Assembly: GCF_040183065.1 (NCBI RefSeq)
Contig: NC_091123.1
Coordinates: forward strand, 14,352,501-14,416,500
Direction: 5' to 3'
Length of the DNA: 64,000 bases
DNA from: Periplaneta americana
Taxonomy: Eukaryota > Arthropoda > Insecta > Blattodea > Blattidae
Shown: piece by piece, positions 44,361 to 54,195 of the stretch
Layout of the letters: every line of letters begins with the position of its first letter
How positions within the stretch are numbered: the first letter of the stretch is position 1
Program-made: the position numbers and the translations under genes
The notes under the pieces: model-generated
Seen by the model: only the letters and a program-made list of their open reading frames with translations
What the model was told of the DNA's origin: nothing
Database searches by the model: none

Positions 44361-44466
44361 AAAAGAATACCAAACAAATTCTTCTGGAGTCGACCTGGTT
44401 GGCGAGTTGGTATAGCGCTGACCTTCTATGCCCAAAGTTGCGGGTTCGATCCCGGGCCAGGTCGAT
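44361..44466 (+). repeat. SINE family 6 head with tRNA-like cloverleaf
   Basis: From about 44391 the sequence folds like a tRNA. GACCTGG pairs with CCAGGTC as a 7-bp acceptor stem. The A box lies around 'gagttggtatagcgc' and the B box is 'gggttcgatccc'. It is cut after 'gatggcaagtgtgc', where Rep-D begins. Its twin at 46561-46642 is part of a full SINE, so this is not a free tRNA gene. Confidence 0.72.
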
Positions 44467-44476
44467 GGCAAGTGTG

Positions 44477-44982
44477 CACGGAGTATTGAATGGCCAATAC
44501 GAAACCGTCGTTTCCATTTACTTTAGCGGTTTTCTTGCTGATCGGTTTGTTCATCAAACTACGGCGTCTGTCGTCAAGTGACGCACTCGTTAAAGTTTGA
44601 GTACTCGCGTTAATCCTGACTCCAACCGTCATTTTATTTCTACGTACAGGTTTAATGAAAATCAAGACGGTTTCTAAATTCTGAAGCTTTGTTGCAAACT
44701 AGATCTCCATAATACTGTATAAAAGTAACAGAGAATGAAATGTACCCGTAAAATTGAGATTAGCACAGATTAGCATGAGATCCCCGTGCAATTCCAACAA
44801 TAATGATGACGTTTATTAATAGGTAAATAATGTATTTTTGAGTCAAACGTTTGTGCTCTTGTTGCTTTTATTGTGAGAAAGATTGGGAAATAAAAGTTTG
44901 ATGTTTCATTTCATTTGTTTGTCTCACTGCCTGCTGGATCGCATCCTATAGCTGCGTAAACTGCCTGCTCAATCAAAGTTAC
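44477..44982 (+). repeat. Duplicated segment Rep-D, copy 2
   Basis: Near-identical to 40785-41204 except for a 79-base insert (44759-44837). TTGAG flanks the insert on both sides (44754-44758 and 44838-44842). The insert is the inverse of 43625-43705. Rep-D copy 2 is followed by the THAP-bearing repeat. Confidence 0.8.
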
Positions 44983-44999
44983 CTGCCGGTGTGGAGATA

Positions 45000-45785
45000 C
45001 TCGCGAAACAAGCTGTAATTAAGTGCAATGTATATTGTTGCTGGGCTAGTTAATAGTTTTATTAATTAGTGCTTTGTTAAAATGTCAGGGTGTATGTGTG
45101 CTGTGTATAATTGTGACAATTGCAGCATTACAAACTGCTCCAAATCGTACTTTCGATTTCTGACAGTTCATAAAACGTGAGTCAACAAAATTCGTTATTA
45201 GGCCTAATGCCTTTGTCTCTGTCTTGATAGAACAATAAAAATTGGCTTTTTTATTCAGGCGTAATAAATGAATAGAAGTTAAAATATATTGGAAATTATA
45301 AGGTTTTAGCAAATTACGTTTTATTGTTGTCTACATGCCTTTACTAATAATTATTACAAGCATCAGAACACTACCATTTTTATTTTTACAGTTGTCAGCA
45401 ATCGGTATATAAAGCTTTATTGTAAATTCATTCCTAATATCAGAACTGATTTTGTCTCACTAAAGCAAAGAAAAAATATGTAACAATTAATAATTACGGA
45501 AAGTAATATGAAGTATGCAATATTCTCATAATATGCAGCTCTGATATAAGGTAATAATTTTACATTAAATACTATTCAACATTTCTTAAGTGTTTCATAT
45601 ATTATTCCACATTAGTAACTCACGTTTTAAACAATAGTCCGAATCCCGCTATGTTAATATGTGTATATGTGGACGTAATTCCATCCCGCTCCGCTAGATG
45701 TCAGGTCACCGATATTTCGCACTCACGCCAACGCTAATATTATACAGCTATCCGGTATTATTATAATAAGGTATCTGCTCATAGC
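45000..45785 (+). repeat. THAP-exon-bearing repeat, copy 1
   Basis: From 'tgtaattaagtgcaatgtat' to 'ccggtattattataataagg' this unit matches 56746-58040 once the LINE in the latter is removed. It carries a short THAP-like exon near its start. The rest is AT-rich, with conserved non-coding blocks such as 'cctttactaat' and 'gctccgctagatgtca'. Confidence 0.75.
45082..45176 (+). CDS. THAP-like zinc-finger first exon, partial
   Basis: The ATG at 45082 opens MSGCMCAVYNCDNCSITNCS then KSYFRF. The spacing of the early cysteines (C-x4-C) before a SYFRF block is how THAP DNA-binding domains begin (C..x..C, then F.RFP). The frame meets a good splice donor, C|GTGAGT, at 45176/45177, after which the homologous copy hits a stop. 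The downstream C-x2-H part of a THAP domain would have to lie in a later exon, which I cannot find. It could be a relic of a P-like element or a captured host exon. Confidence 0.5.
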
Positions 45786-45789
45786 TGAG

Positions 45790-46129
45790 AGTTGGCATGT
45801 CTGACATCCTGAAAGACATTGACTTCAAGCCAATTACAAAGGCATTCTCTGCAAATAAATTTCGCAAATGTTTGTGTTCAACACTTGATCAATAGTAAAT
45901 AATTGATGGTAGGCCTAATTTCTTATTGTGCGCCTTTTTTTTCTCAATCAGTATGATTTACCAACCAAATACCATTTTTACTGTTTGTTCTTCAAGTTCA
46001 AATTTCATGTTATGTTACCCAAACCTTTGCAATGATTCATCTTTGCTGTAAATCATATTATTTTTAATGCGAAAACATTGATTTTCTTGCAGATTACTAA
46101 TTAATAAACATAAGTTTATTTGATAGATA
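45790..46129. other. Unannotated stretch
   Basis: Nothing recognised between the THAP repeat and the next inverted-repeat element. Confidence 0.35.
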
Positions 46130-46414
46130 AATTAGCGGGCGGGTGGGTAAAGTGCGTTAACTCCACAGATGGCCGAAATTGGGTTCTTAAGTTCAGATGG
46201 TAGAGCAAAACAAAACCCACGTTTGTGTATAGTACAATACTTAACTCCTATCTCGATTAGAACCATAGCTATGTGATTGTGTTTTCTGTGTTAATTCGAC
46301 AAGAGCATAGTTGTGAGTGTGTAAAGTGTCTTAACTCCAGTAGTTGACAATTTTATAACAACAGTGATCAGCTGTATTGGAGGGAAGTGAAGAGGCTCCA
46401 TTTCCAGAAGAATT

Positions 46415-46642
46415 AAAATGTTACGTTTTATTTAACGACGCTCGCAACTGCAGAGGTTATATCAGCGTCGCCGGATGTGCCGGAATTTTGTTCCGCAGGA
46501 GTTCTTTTACATGCCAGTAAATCTATTGACATGAGCCTGTCGCATTTAAGCACACTTAAATGCCATCGACCTGGCCCGGGATCGAACCCGCAACCTTGGG
46601 CATAGAAGGCCAGCGCTATACCAACTCGCCAACCAGGTCGAC
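46415..46642 (-). repeat. tRNA-derived SINE (family 6), complete
   Basis: The minus strand starts GTCGACCTGGTTGGCGAGTT. It has a tRNA-like cloverleaf with GACCTGG/CCAGGTC acceptor stem and B box 'gggttcgatccc'. The hairpin 'gcatttaag-tgtg-cttaaatgc' comes next, then a body ending in 'cgttaaataaaacgt'. TCCAGAAGAATT is duplicated exactly at 46403-46414 and 46643-46654. Confidence 0.85.
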
Positions 46643-46673
46643 TCCAGAAGAATTTGTTTGGTATTCTTTTATA

Positions 46674-47390
46674 CAGGGTGTTTCCGAGGTGGTGTTACAA
46701 ACTTTCAGGGATGATAGCGAAGGGCACATGTATTAATTTCAGATAAGGAACCATGGTCCGGAAATGACTGAGTCGAAAGTTATAAGCAAAAATAGTTGTG
46801 TGGAAATGAAATTGTAATTTGACATCACGTGCCCTCCTTCCCTTAACCTTTGGAACAGTCGTGGAAAAATGATATGGGCCGGATGTCTCCTACGTGAGTA
46901 CTTGTCCGGGTACAATCTGTGAGCTTGTCTACTGTTCCCATTGGCTCATCCGTATTCGAAAATCAGGTCTGCTTATTCCGCTCTCATGTACTCCATTTCA
47001 CTAGGATTGATCGACTGGACACTGCAACTTGTACACATACACTGCTGTCTACAGACGTGCATATCAGGACCGACCATGTCCGTTACACATTACGCTATCT
47101 GCATTGCTTTAGTGTAGTTTCCTGTCCCCATCCCTCAGACAGGAATAGGCCCTACTGTAAGTAGACAACGTAAACAACGTCAGATGAATACAGTATGTGT
47201 TAAGATGTACAGATAAATTCACATAAATAAGGTGTACAGAGGAATAAAATTATTTTATTTCCACACAACTATTTTTGCTTATAACTTTCGACTCGATCAT
47301 ATCCGGACCAGGGTTCCTTATCTCAAATTGATACATGTGCCGTTCCCCATCATCCCTAAAAGTTTGTAACACCACCTCGGAAACACCCTG
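46674..47390 (-). mobile_element. DUF4817-type TIR element, copy 2
   Basis: A 717-base unit with inverted termini of about 145 bases starting 'cagggtgtttccgaggtggt', flanked by TA on both sides. Long TIRs, TA target and CAGGGTG tips suggest a mariner/IS630-type non-autonomous element. On the minus strand it carries a broken DUF4817-like frame. No catalytic domain is present. Confidence 0.85.
46820..46996 (-). pseudogene. DUF4817-like helix-turn-helix reading frame, copy 2
   Basis: From ATG at 46996 the minus strand reads MEYMRAE, stop, ADLIFEYG, stop, ANGNSRQAHRLYPDKYSRRR then HPAHIIFPRLFQRLREGGHV. The pattern YG.ANGN...A..LY..KYPRRRHP...F.RL...LRE.G is the DUF4817 domain. Both stops recur at the same codons in copy 3. 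Confidence 0.72.
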
Positions 47391-47494
47391 TATATGACTA
47401 GCCTGGAAGAGGAGGAATTTCAAGAAGTCAGTTTTCTAAGAAGAGGTAAGGTCAGTGCACTTACACCACTTATGGCATACAATGCACCTTTGCC

Positions 47495-47845
47495 AATCTC
47501 TACACAAAAGAATGAAACGGACAGACAGAAAGAGAAATGAAGAGTTGCTGTAAATAGTGGTTGAAGAAAGAATAATCCTGAAACTGTTCAGGAGAAAAAA
47601 AGAAATAGCGTGGGTCAGTGACTAGGAAGAAACTGCCTACTGAAGGATGCACTGGAAGGAATGGTGAACGGAAGAAACGTTTGGGAGCAGAAGAAGATAT
47701 CAGATGACACACAACATGAAGGTGTATGGATCATAATATGTGAAGAGTAAGAGAAAGGCGGGAAATATGAAATATTGGAGAATGCTGGGTTTGTAGTGAA
47801 AGACCAGTCCTTAGGCAGGAAACTATGAAAAAAATATATAGGCCG
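47495..47845 (+). pseudogene. LINE C-terminal fragment
   Basis: With stops in several places, the plus strand reads RMKRTDRKRNEELL, VVEERIILKLFRRKKEIAWV, GSRRRYQMTHNMKVYGS and KRKAGNMKYWRMLGL. The first block continues the RT at 19060-20120 (RMERVKWTDRIRNESVL), so this is the C-terminus of that family. Confidence 0.65.
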
Positions 47846-48299
47846 ATACATTTTTATATCATTGCAGTGTTACTTTTGCATTTTAATTTGGCATCAAAGT
47901 TGAAAGTGTGTTGCTCTTATTATACTTTTACTGCTATTGTATTTTATTATTTTGCTCCCTTCATTTTAAAAACTATGTATATAAAGTAAGCGCTGTATTA
48001 AATTACTTGTAGTAGTAAACACTATGTAGGAAAACTTGGGTGGGTAAAGTGTCTTAAGTCCAATTTTACACGGCGTCTCCTTAAGTTTAAGCCCATTTCA
48101 GAGTCTTAAATTAAAATTGAGTTTCAGATATGTTGAAGAAAGTTTGACAATACTCCAACAAACACTATAAAGGGATCATGAAGTAAAAGTGTACAAATTA
48201 GGATGTTCGGAAACTATTCCAACTTTGAAAATCATTTTTCTCGAAAACAACTTTTCTGGAGTTAACACACTTTTCCCATCCACTCGCCAATTTACATTT

Positions 48300-48584
48300 T
48301 TACTGCTGTGAGTGGTTTTGTAGGCAGGATCGACTGCGCTGCTTTCCCCGGGGACCTTTAATGCTGCTAAGACGGCCCTGCATATATCTTAAAATATAAA
48401 AAGGAATTGAGAATGGATATCTGCTAACATAATAGGTAACTACACGTTGCGGATTGCTTTTGATCAATATTGCAGTAAAGGGGTAACCTGGGCCATGAAT
48501 AAACTAACAAATGCACTGCGGGTACCATCGACCCAGTTCCTGTAAGAGACAATGTTGTAATTTTTGTTACAGTTTTTCTATAGT
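48300..48584. other. Short stretch with an orphan hAT-like end
   Basis: The complement of 48352-48380, 'cagggccgtcttagcagcat', resembles a common hAT/MITE terminus, but no partner end is visible. Confidence 0.35.
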
Positions 48585-48598
48585 GTTACTCAGAAAAA

Positions 48599-49702
48599 AA
48601 AGCATATGACTCGGTTAAGAGAGAAGTTTTATATGATATTCTTATTGAATTTGGTATTCCCAAGAAACTAGTTCGATTAATTACAACGTGTCTCAGTGAA
48701 ACGTACAGCAGAGTTCGTATAGGTCAGTTTCTGTCAGTTGCGTTTCCAATTCACTGCGGACTAAAGCAAGGAGATGCACTGTCACCTTTACTTTTTAACT
48801 TCGCTCTAGAATATGCCATTAGGAAAGTCCAGGATAACAGAGAGGGTTTGGAATTGAACGGGTTACATCAGCTGCTTGTCTATGCGGATGACGTGAATAT
48901 GTTAGGAGAAAATCCACAAACGATTAGGAAAAACACGGGAATTTTACTGGAAGCAAGTAAAGATATAGGTTTGGAAGTAAATCCCGAAAAGACAAAGTAT
49001 ATGATTATGTCTCGTGACCAGAATATTGTACGAAATGGAACTATAAAAATTGGAAATTTATCTTTTGAAGAGGTGGAGAAGTTCAAATATCTTGGAGCAA
49101 CAGTAACAAATATAAATGATACTCGGGAAGAAATTAAACGCAGAATAAATATGAGAAATGTCTGTTATTATTCGGTTGAGAAGCTTTTATCATCCAGTCT
49201 GCTGTCAAAAAAATCTGAAAGTTAGAATTTATAAAACAGTTATATTACCGGTTGTTCTGTATGGCTGTGAAACTTGGACTCTCACTTTGAGAGAGGAACA
49301 TAGGTTAAGAGTGTTTGAGAATAAGGTGCTTAGGAAAATATTTGGGACTAAGACGGATGAAGTTACAGGAGAATGGAGAAAGTTACACAACACAGAACTG
49401 CACGCATTGTATTCTTCACCTGACATAATTAGGAACATGAAATCCAGACGTTTGAGATGGGCAGAGCATGTAGCACGTATAGGCGAATCCAGAAATGCAT
49501 ATAGAGTGTTAGTTGGCAGGCCGGAGGGAAAAAGACCTTTAGGGAGGCCGAGACGTAGACGGGAGGATAATATTAAAATGGATTTGAGGGAGGTGGGATA
49601 TGATGATAGAGAATGGATTAATCTTGCTCAGGATAGGAACCAATGGCGGGTTTATGTGAGGGCGGCAATGAACCTCCGGGTTCCTTAAAAGCCAGTAAGT
49701 AA
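48599..49702 (+). pseudogene. 5'-truncated LINE (TAAG-tailed family), copy D
   Basis: The longest copy here. It starts [20 protein letters not shown], with [39 protein letters not shown] and [10 protein letters not shown] in one frame to about 49215. An extra A in a poly(A) stretch (49208-49214) shifts the frame. The rest (YGCETWTLT, RRLRWAEHVARIGE, GRPEGKRPLGRPRRRREDN, MNLRVP) follows intact to 49688. The 14-base duplication GTTACTCAGAAAAA lies at 48585-48598 and 49703-49716. Confidence 0.9.
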
Positions 49703-49900
49703 GTTACTCAGAAAAAGTTTCACTTAAAAAAAAAAAACCATGTCATTCAAAAAGGTGTGGAGTTTATAATTTTGCAATTCATATTGAGAATTTGTTCAGA
49801 TATGTCAATCACTAACGTAAACTTAATGTTTAGTTTGTAATTCTTCAATACGATAAATAATTTTGATTGAATTATAAGAAATAAAACATCAACTTTAACT

Positions 49901-50236
49901 GAAAGAGCTGGCTCTGACTTTAACATTTGAGATTCGCATTCGGGGGTCCCGGGTTCAAATCCCATAGTCACTCAATCTGACTGGGGTTTTTCATGGTTTT
50001 CCTCAATCACAAAGGCAAATGCCTGATTGAAAATTTGCATACCATTAGTCGTAATCGTTTCAATCGTCAATATCATAAACATTAATCAAAATCTAAAATC
50101 AGTTACATGAACACAAGCCATCTAGTACAAACAATAGAAACAGGAACTAAACAGCAGGAAAACCGGTCTACTGATATACATCCGTATGACCACAGATGTT
50201 AAAGAATGTGTAAATAAACTTAAGGAAAAAAAACTT
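49901..50236 (+). repeat. tRNA-derived SINE (family 3), copy 3
   Basis: Head 'gaaagagctggctctgactt', B box 'gggttcaaatccc', body 'tttttcatggttttcctcaa' and 3' end 'gatgttaaagaatgtgtaaa', matching copies at 18553 and 24524. Confidence 0.78.
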
Positions 50237-50239
50237 ACA

Positions 50240-51187
50240 TTTTATCTTATGGGGTTTAAAGTCACAAAGCTAGCCTTCACTTGTTTCATTTCGTTTGCTT
50301 TGACAACTTATATTGTGGGGTTTCATAAAATAAGTAAAACGAATCTATCTAACAAAGGAATCTGATTCTGTCTATTGACGGAGAAAAAAAAAGTTAAATA
50401 ATTTTTGTTATACATGAACTCAATTTTATAGAAATAAGAAACTTTAAACATGGATATTGCGAAGAGAATAAGGCCTGGTACACAATAAACCGGGAAAGAA
50501 AACAAGAACGAGAACAGAAAAATGATTAAAATACGTAAGTTTAAATGTGAGCATTCACAATTAACAAGAAGCTTGCCGGTGCCCGGGAACGGGAACGTGA
50601 AAGTTGGCGAAGTTTTAACTTTGCCGTTCTCGTTTCCGATCATAGCGTACTAGATTCTTTCTGTTGTTATCTTAAAGCTGTTTAGTCGTCGTTTATTTTG
50701 TAGCAAGGAGGCCGTGAAAATTTCTTCTTCATCTATCGTTTCTAATTAACTCAGAAATTCAGTATAATCGCTTTCAATAAATGCTACTTGAATATGTGAC
50801 CATATTATCATGTGAATTGAATTCTTAAATATTTTGTGCCATAAATTTTTGAAGTTGGTTAACCTGTGTTTGTGTTGGCTGCCTTGTACTCATGAGAGAA
50901 CGCCATTGGTCAATTATACACAAATAATATCAGGATGCGTAATATCGACTTAACATATCGTTATTGACATACATATCGATATGCATAGTCGTTTCCGTTC
51001 TCGATTTATAGTGAATAAAAATCCTTCATCCTCACATCCTCCGCTTCCCGTTCTCATTTCCAGTTTATTGTAGACCAGCCTTAAGTAATAGTAGGAGGAT
51101 AATTGGCATGTTTGACTGTATTCTCTAGAATGGAAACATTATTAACAGAAAAAATCAAGTTAAGATATAAATCAATATTGCACATTA
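50240..51187. other. Unannotated stretch
   Basis: No gene recognised. A weak imperfect inverted relation exists between 'cgggaacgggaacgtgaaag' (about 50584) and 'cttcccgttctcatttcc' (about 51045), which may be the remains of another element. Confidence 0.35.
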
Positions 51188-51402
51188 TACAGTGTCGGCA
51201 AAAAGTTTAAGGACACCCATCCAAAACATATAATAAGCTGCAGGCCTTAAACTTTGTGCTAACATACACGTGTTACTGTTTGACATGAGAGTACAGCAGA
51301 AATGCTACATTTTAGTGAAAACCAGGGGTATCTAGCTCTATCCATTCAAATTTTATGATATTGTTTATAATTTAATACACCTTCAAAAAAGTAATTTATG
51401 TA

Positions 51403-52128
51403 CAGGGTGCTTCCGAGGTGGTGTTACAAACTTTCAGGGATGATGAGGAAGGACACATTTATCAATTTGAGATCAGGAACCATGGTCCGGAAATGACTGA
51501 GTCGAAAGTTACAAGCAAAAATAGTTGTGTGGAAATGGAATTGTAATTTGGAACCACGTGCCCTCCTTCCCTTAACTATTGGAACAGTCGTGGAAAGATG
51601 GTATAGGCCGGATGTCTCCTACGTGGGTACTTGCCTCGATACAATCTGTGAGCTTGTCTACTGTTCCCATTGGCTCATCCGTATTCGAAAATCAGGTCTG
51701 CTTATTCCGCTCTCGTGTAGTCCTCCATTTCACTAGGACTGATCGACTGGACACTGCAACTTGTACACATACACTGCTGTCTACAGACGTACATATCAGG
51801 ACCGACCATGTCCGTTACACATTACGCTATCTGCATTGCTTTAGTGTAGTTTCCTGTCCCCATCCCCCAGACAACGCACTGAATGGAATACTGTAAGTAG
51901 ACAACGTAAACAACGTCAGGTGAATACAGTATGTGTAAGGTGTACAGATAAATACACATATATAAGGTGTACAGAGGAATAAAATTATTTCATTTCCACA
52001 GAACTATTTTTGCTTTTAAGTTTCGACTCAGTCATTTCCGGACCAGGGTTCCTTAGCTCAAATTGATAGTCTACATGTGCCCTTCGCCATCATCCCTGAG
52101 AGATTGTAACACCACCTCCGAAACACTC
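51403..52128 (-). mobile_element. DUF4817-type TIR element, copy 3
   Basis: Same family as 46674-47390, with tips 'cagggtgcttccgaggtggt' and a slightly diverged right tip ('ggaaacactcta'). It is inserted in the left arm of the foldback element. Confidence 0.82.
51550..51728 (-). pseudogene. DUF4817-like helix-turn-helix reading frame, copy 3
   Basis: From ATG at 51728 the minus strand reads MEDYTRAE, stop, ADLIFEYG, stop, ANGNSRQAHRLYRGKYPRRR then HPAYTIFPRLFQ, stop, LREGGHVV. The first two stops are at the same codons as in copy 2. It is the best-preserved copy of the LYRGKYPRRRHP block. Confidence 0.75.
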
Positions 52129-52621
52129 TATATATAACAAAAAATTATAACTTGAAAAATGGATTGAGCTAGGTTTCTGAATTTTTTATACAACATAGCA
52201 GTCTGATCATTATTGCTAAAGTTCATAAATAATATTTGTTAAAATTTTGGGAGAGGTTGAACATTTGCTAAATTTAGTGAAAACGGAGTAAAATGTAGCA
52301 AGAAGAAACATTGTTTTTAATTTCCCTCCAGTGCTGCCTAGATCGTCATAATATCTGTCTTTGTGTCAGAGCAGTGTACTAGGAGGCTTTGGTTACATGG
52401 CTGCTCATAGGGAGGGAATGCTTCTTCTTGCTACATTTTATCCCGTTTTCACTAAATTTAGCAAATATTCAGCCCCTCCCTAAATTTTAACAAATATATT
52501 TTTTATAGGTTATAGAAATAACGATCTCATAGCTACCTGGTAGACCTACTTGTATGAAATAATTCAGAAATCTAGCTCAAACCATTTTCAAGTCATAATT
52601 TGTTTCTTATATATAAATTAC

Positions 52622-53397
52622 TTCGGAATATGTATGATAAGAACTTTCTTGTGTTAAATTTTAACGTACCTTGTTAACATGTTGTGACCTATTTTCTGTC
52701 ATCTTCGGAACTGGTAGTTGTTGGTCTTGGCGCCACTTGTTTCCTGTGTGGGTGCGTTCGTAGTGTAGAGTCAAAGAGTTTATGTGTTTTGAAATTGAGT
52801 TGTGTGTTGAGAATATCGTTGGGGTGTGTTTTGGTGTGTCTGTATATTTCATATTGTTCTAGTGTGTTGAGTTTCTGGCTTTTTGGTTGGATGTGCAGTA
52901 TTTCCATGTCTGTGTTGATGTCTCTGTGGGTGTGGTTAGCATTTGTGGTGTGTTCTGCATATGTGGAGTGTTTTGTAATTTTGTTATGGCTGTGATGTGT
53001 TCTTTGTAACGTGTTTGAAATGATATGCCTGTCTGTCCTATGTAGAAGTTGTTGCAGGTGTTACATTTGAGTTTCTATACGCCTGTGTGGTTGTATTTGG
53101 TTGTTTGTGTGTTGAGATGTTTTTGTAGGGTGTTATTTGTTCCGTATGCGATGTTGTAGTTTAATTTCTTGAATGAGGTTGCAATTTTATGTGTGTTTTT
53201 GTTTTCGTATGTTAGTGTGATGTATTTTTTGTGTCGTGTTTGTGTTGTATTCTTCCGTTTTTTGTGGTTTTCTTTTGTCTTACGTATTATGTTGTATATT
53301 ATGTTAGGGTTGTATCCGTTAACACAAAAAAGTTCTTATCATACATATTCCGAAGTGATACAGTGTTAAAAGTTGTGTAATCAAGATGTATATAGGC
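52622..53397 (-). mobile_element. 5'-truncated Penelope-like element with inverted ends
   Basis: The element carries the C-terminal GIY-YIG region on the minus strand. An inverted pair sits at its ends: 'ttcggaatatgtatgataag' (52622) and the complementary 'cttatcatacatattccgaa' (about 53334-53353). The 8-base duplication TAAATTAC flanks it at 52614-52621 and 53398-53405. An inverted terminal fragment is a known feature of Penelope-like insertions. Confidence 0.8.
52689..53332 (-). pseudogene. Penelope-like GIY-YIG endonuclease region
   Basis: The minus strand reads NGYNPNIIYNIIRKTKENH near the start, then KKLNYNIAYGTNNTL and HTGV-stop-KLKCNTCNNF, YIGQTGISFQTRYKEH. After a frameshift it gives MEILHIQPKSQKLNTLEQYE and THPNDILNTQLNFKTHKLFD. 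These are the linker, the CxxC, the YIG and conserved Arg, and the LNTLEQ.EI block of Penelope-like endonucleases. The Tyr of the GIY motif is replaced by a TAG stop. The RT domain is lost by truncation. Confidence 0.82.
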
Positions 53398-53689
53398 TAA
53401 ATTACGTTTTTGAAGGGTGCCTTAAATAAAATTGTAAACAGTATCATAAATTTTGAATGGATAGAGCTAGAGACCCCTGGTTTTTAATAAAATGTAGCAT
53501 TTCTGCTGTACTTTCAGGTCAAACAGTAAAATGTGTATGTTAGCGCAAAGTTTAAGGGCTATAGCTGATTATATGTTTTGAATGGGTGTCCTTAAACTTT
53601 TTGCCGATACTGTAATTCTGCCTGGGGATGAAGTATGGACGACGGATAACAGAAATGCTGATATAAGAAGATTAATTATATCAATGGAA

Positions 53690-53850
53690 CTACTGTAGAG
53701 CCGATGTAATTGGACAGGAGAGATTAAAGTGGTATGAATATGCTAATAGGATGAAAAGCTGACAGATATCAAAGATTATCCAGGAATTAGAAATCGAAGG
53801 ACGAAAACACAGAGAAGTCACTACGAACCTGGCAGAGCTGTGATCAGTGC
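53690..53850 (+). pseudogene. Possible LINE C-terminal fragment
   Basis: The plus strand reads QERLKWYEYANRMKS, stop, QISKIIQELEIEGRKHREVT, like the 'RL.W.GH..RM....I...' block near the end of several LINE proteins. Too short and decayed to assign firmly. Confidence 0.4.
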
Positions 53851-54195
53851 TCTATGCAGAACTTCGGTTTAACCCGAAAGAACAAGAAAAATATTCGATG
53901 GAGGAACGCCAAGGACAGTCGTAGGTCCATGTCTCAACGTTTTTGAGCACTGCACTATCGTTGAGCAGATATCAGCATTGAGAAATAATCTACAGGGGGT
54001 TTCAGACATACTTTGACAAAGCTTGGGGGCATGTTCCTCACAACAAAACAAGAAAAGAAGTTCATATAGTCTAAACGTTTGTTCGAAAATCCTTAGTTTT
54101 TCAGTTATTAATGAAAGAACATAATGAAACATCTGTTAGATATTGTCAGCTTGGTAGCAAGTGTTGCAACTTTAATCAATTCAGAAACTCATAAC

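Larger units (their letters stand above)
46130..48295. mobile_element. Putative TIR element hosting three insertions
   Basis: The left end 'ggcgggtgggtaaagtgcgt' plus 'taactcca' pairs with the inverted right end 'ggcgagtggatgggaaaagt' plus 'gtgttaactcca' near 48291. The subterminal motif 'taaagtgtcttaactccag' also recurs inside at about 46318 and 48041. A SINE, a DUF4817-type element and a LINE fragment lie between. Superfamily and target duplication are undetermined. Confidence 0.5.
51190..53612. mobile_element. Large foldback element (Tc1/mariner-type ends) with two insertions
   Basis: Tips 'cagtgtcggcaaaaagttta' (left) and complement 'cagtatcggcaaaaagttta' (right) are flanked by TA (51188-51189 and 53613-53614). 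The arms match inward for about 200 bases. Beyond the insertions they continue through 'ttgaaaaatggattgagcta' and a further 150 bases to a loop at about 52319-52410. The left arm is split by a DUF4817-type element and the right arm by a Penelope-like element. Each arm supplies the empty site of the other. Confidence 0.8.

Noticed and set aside
44391..44463. Functional tRNA gene
   Set aside because: The cloverleaf is good, but the sequence is a SINE head. The same sequence continues into a SINE body at 46415-46642, and no pol III terminator follows.
46919..47164. Plus frame STVPIGSSVFENQVC... conserved in three places (also 51579-51896)
   Set aside because: It is antisense to the DUF4817-like frame and is conserved only because the element copies are similar.
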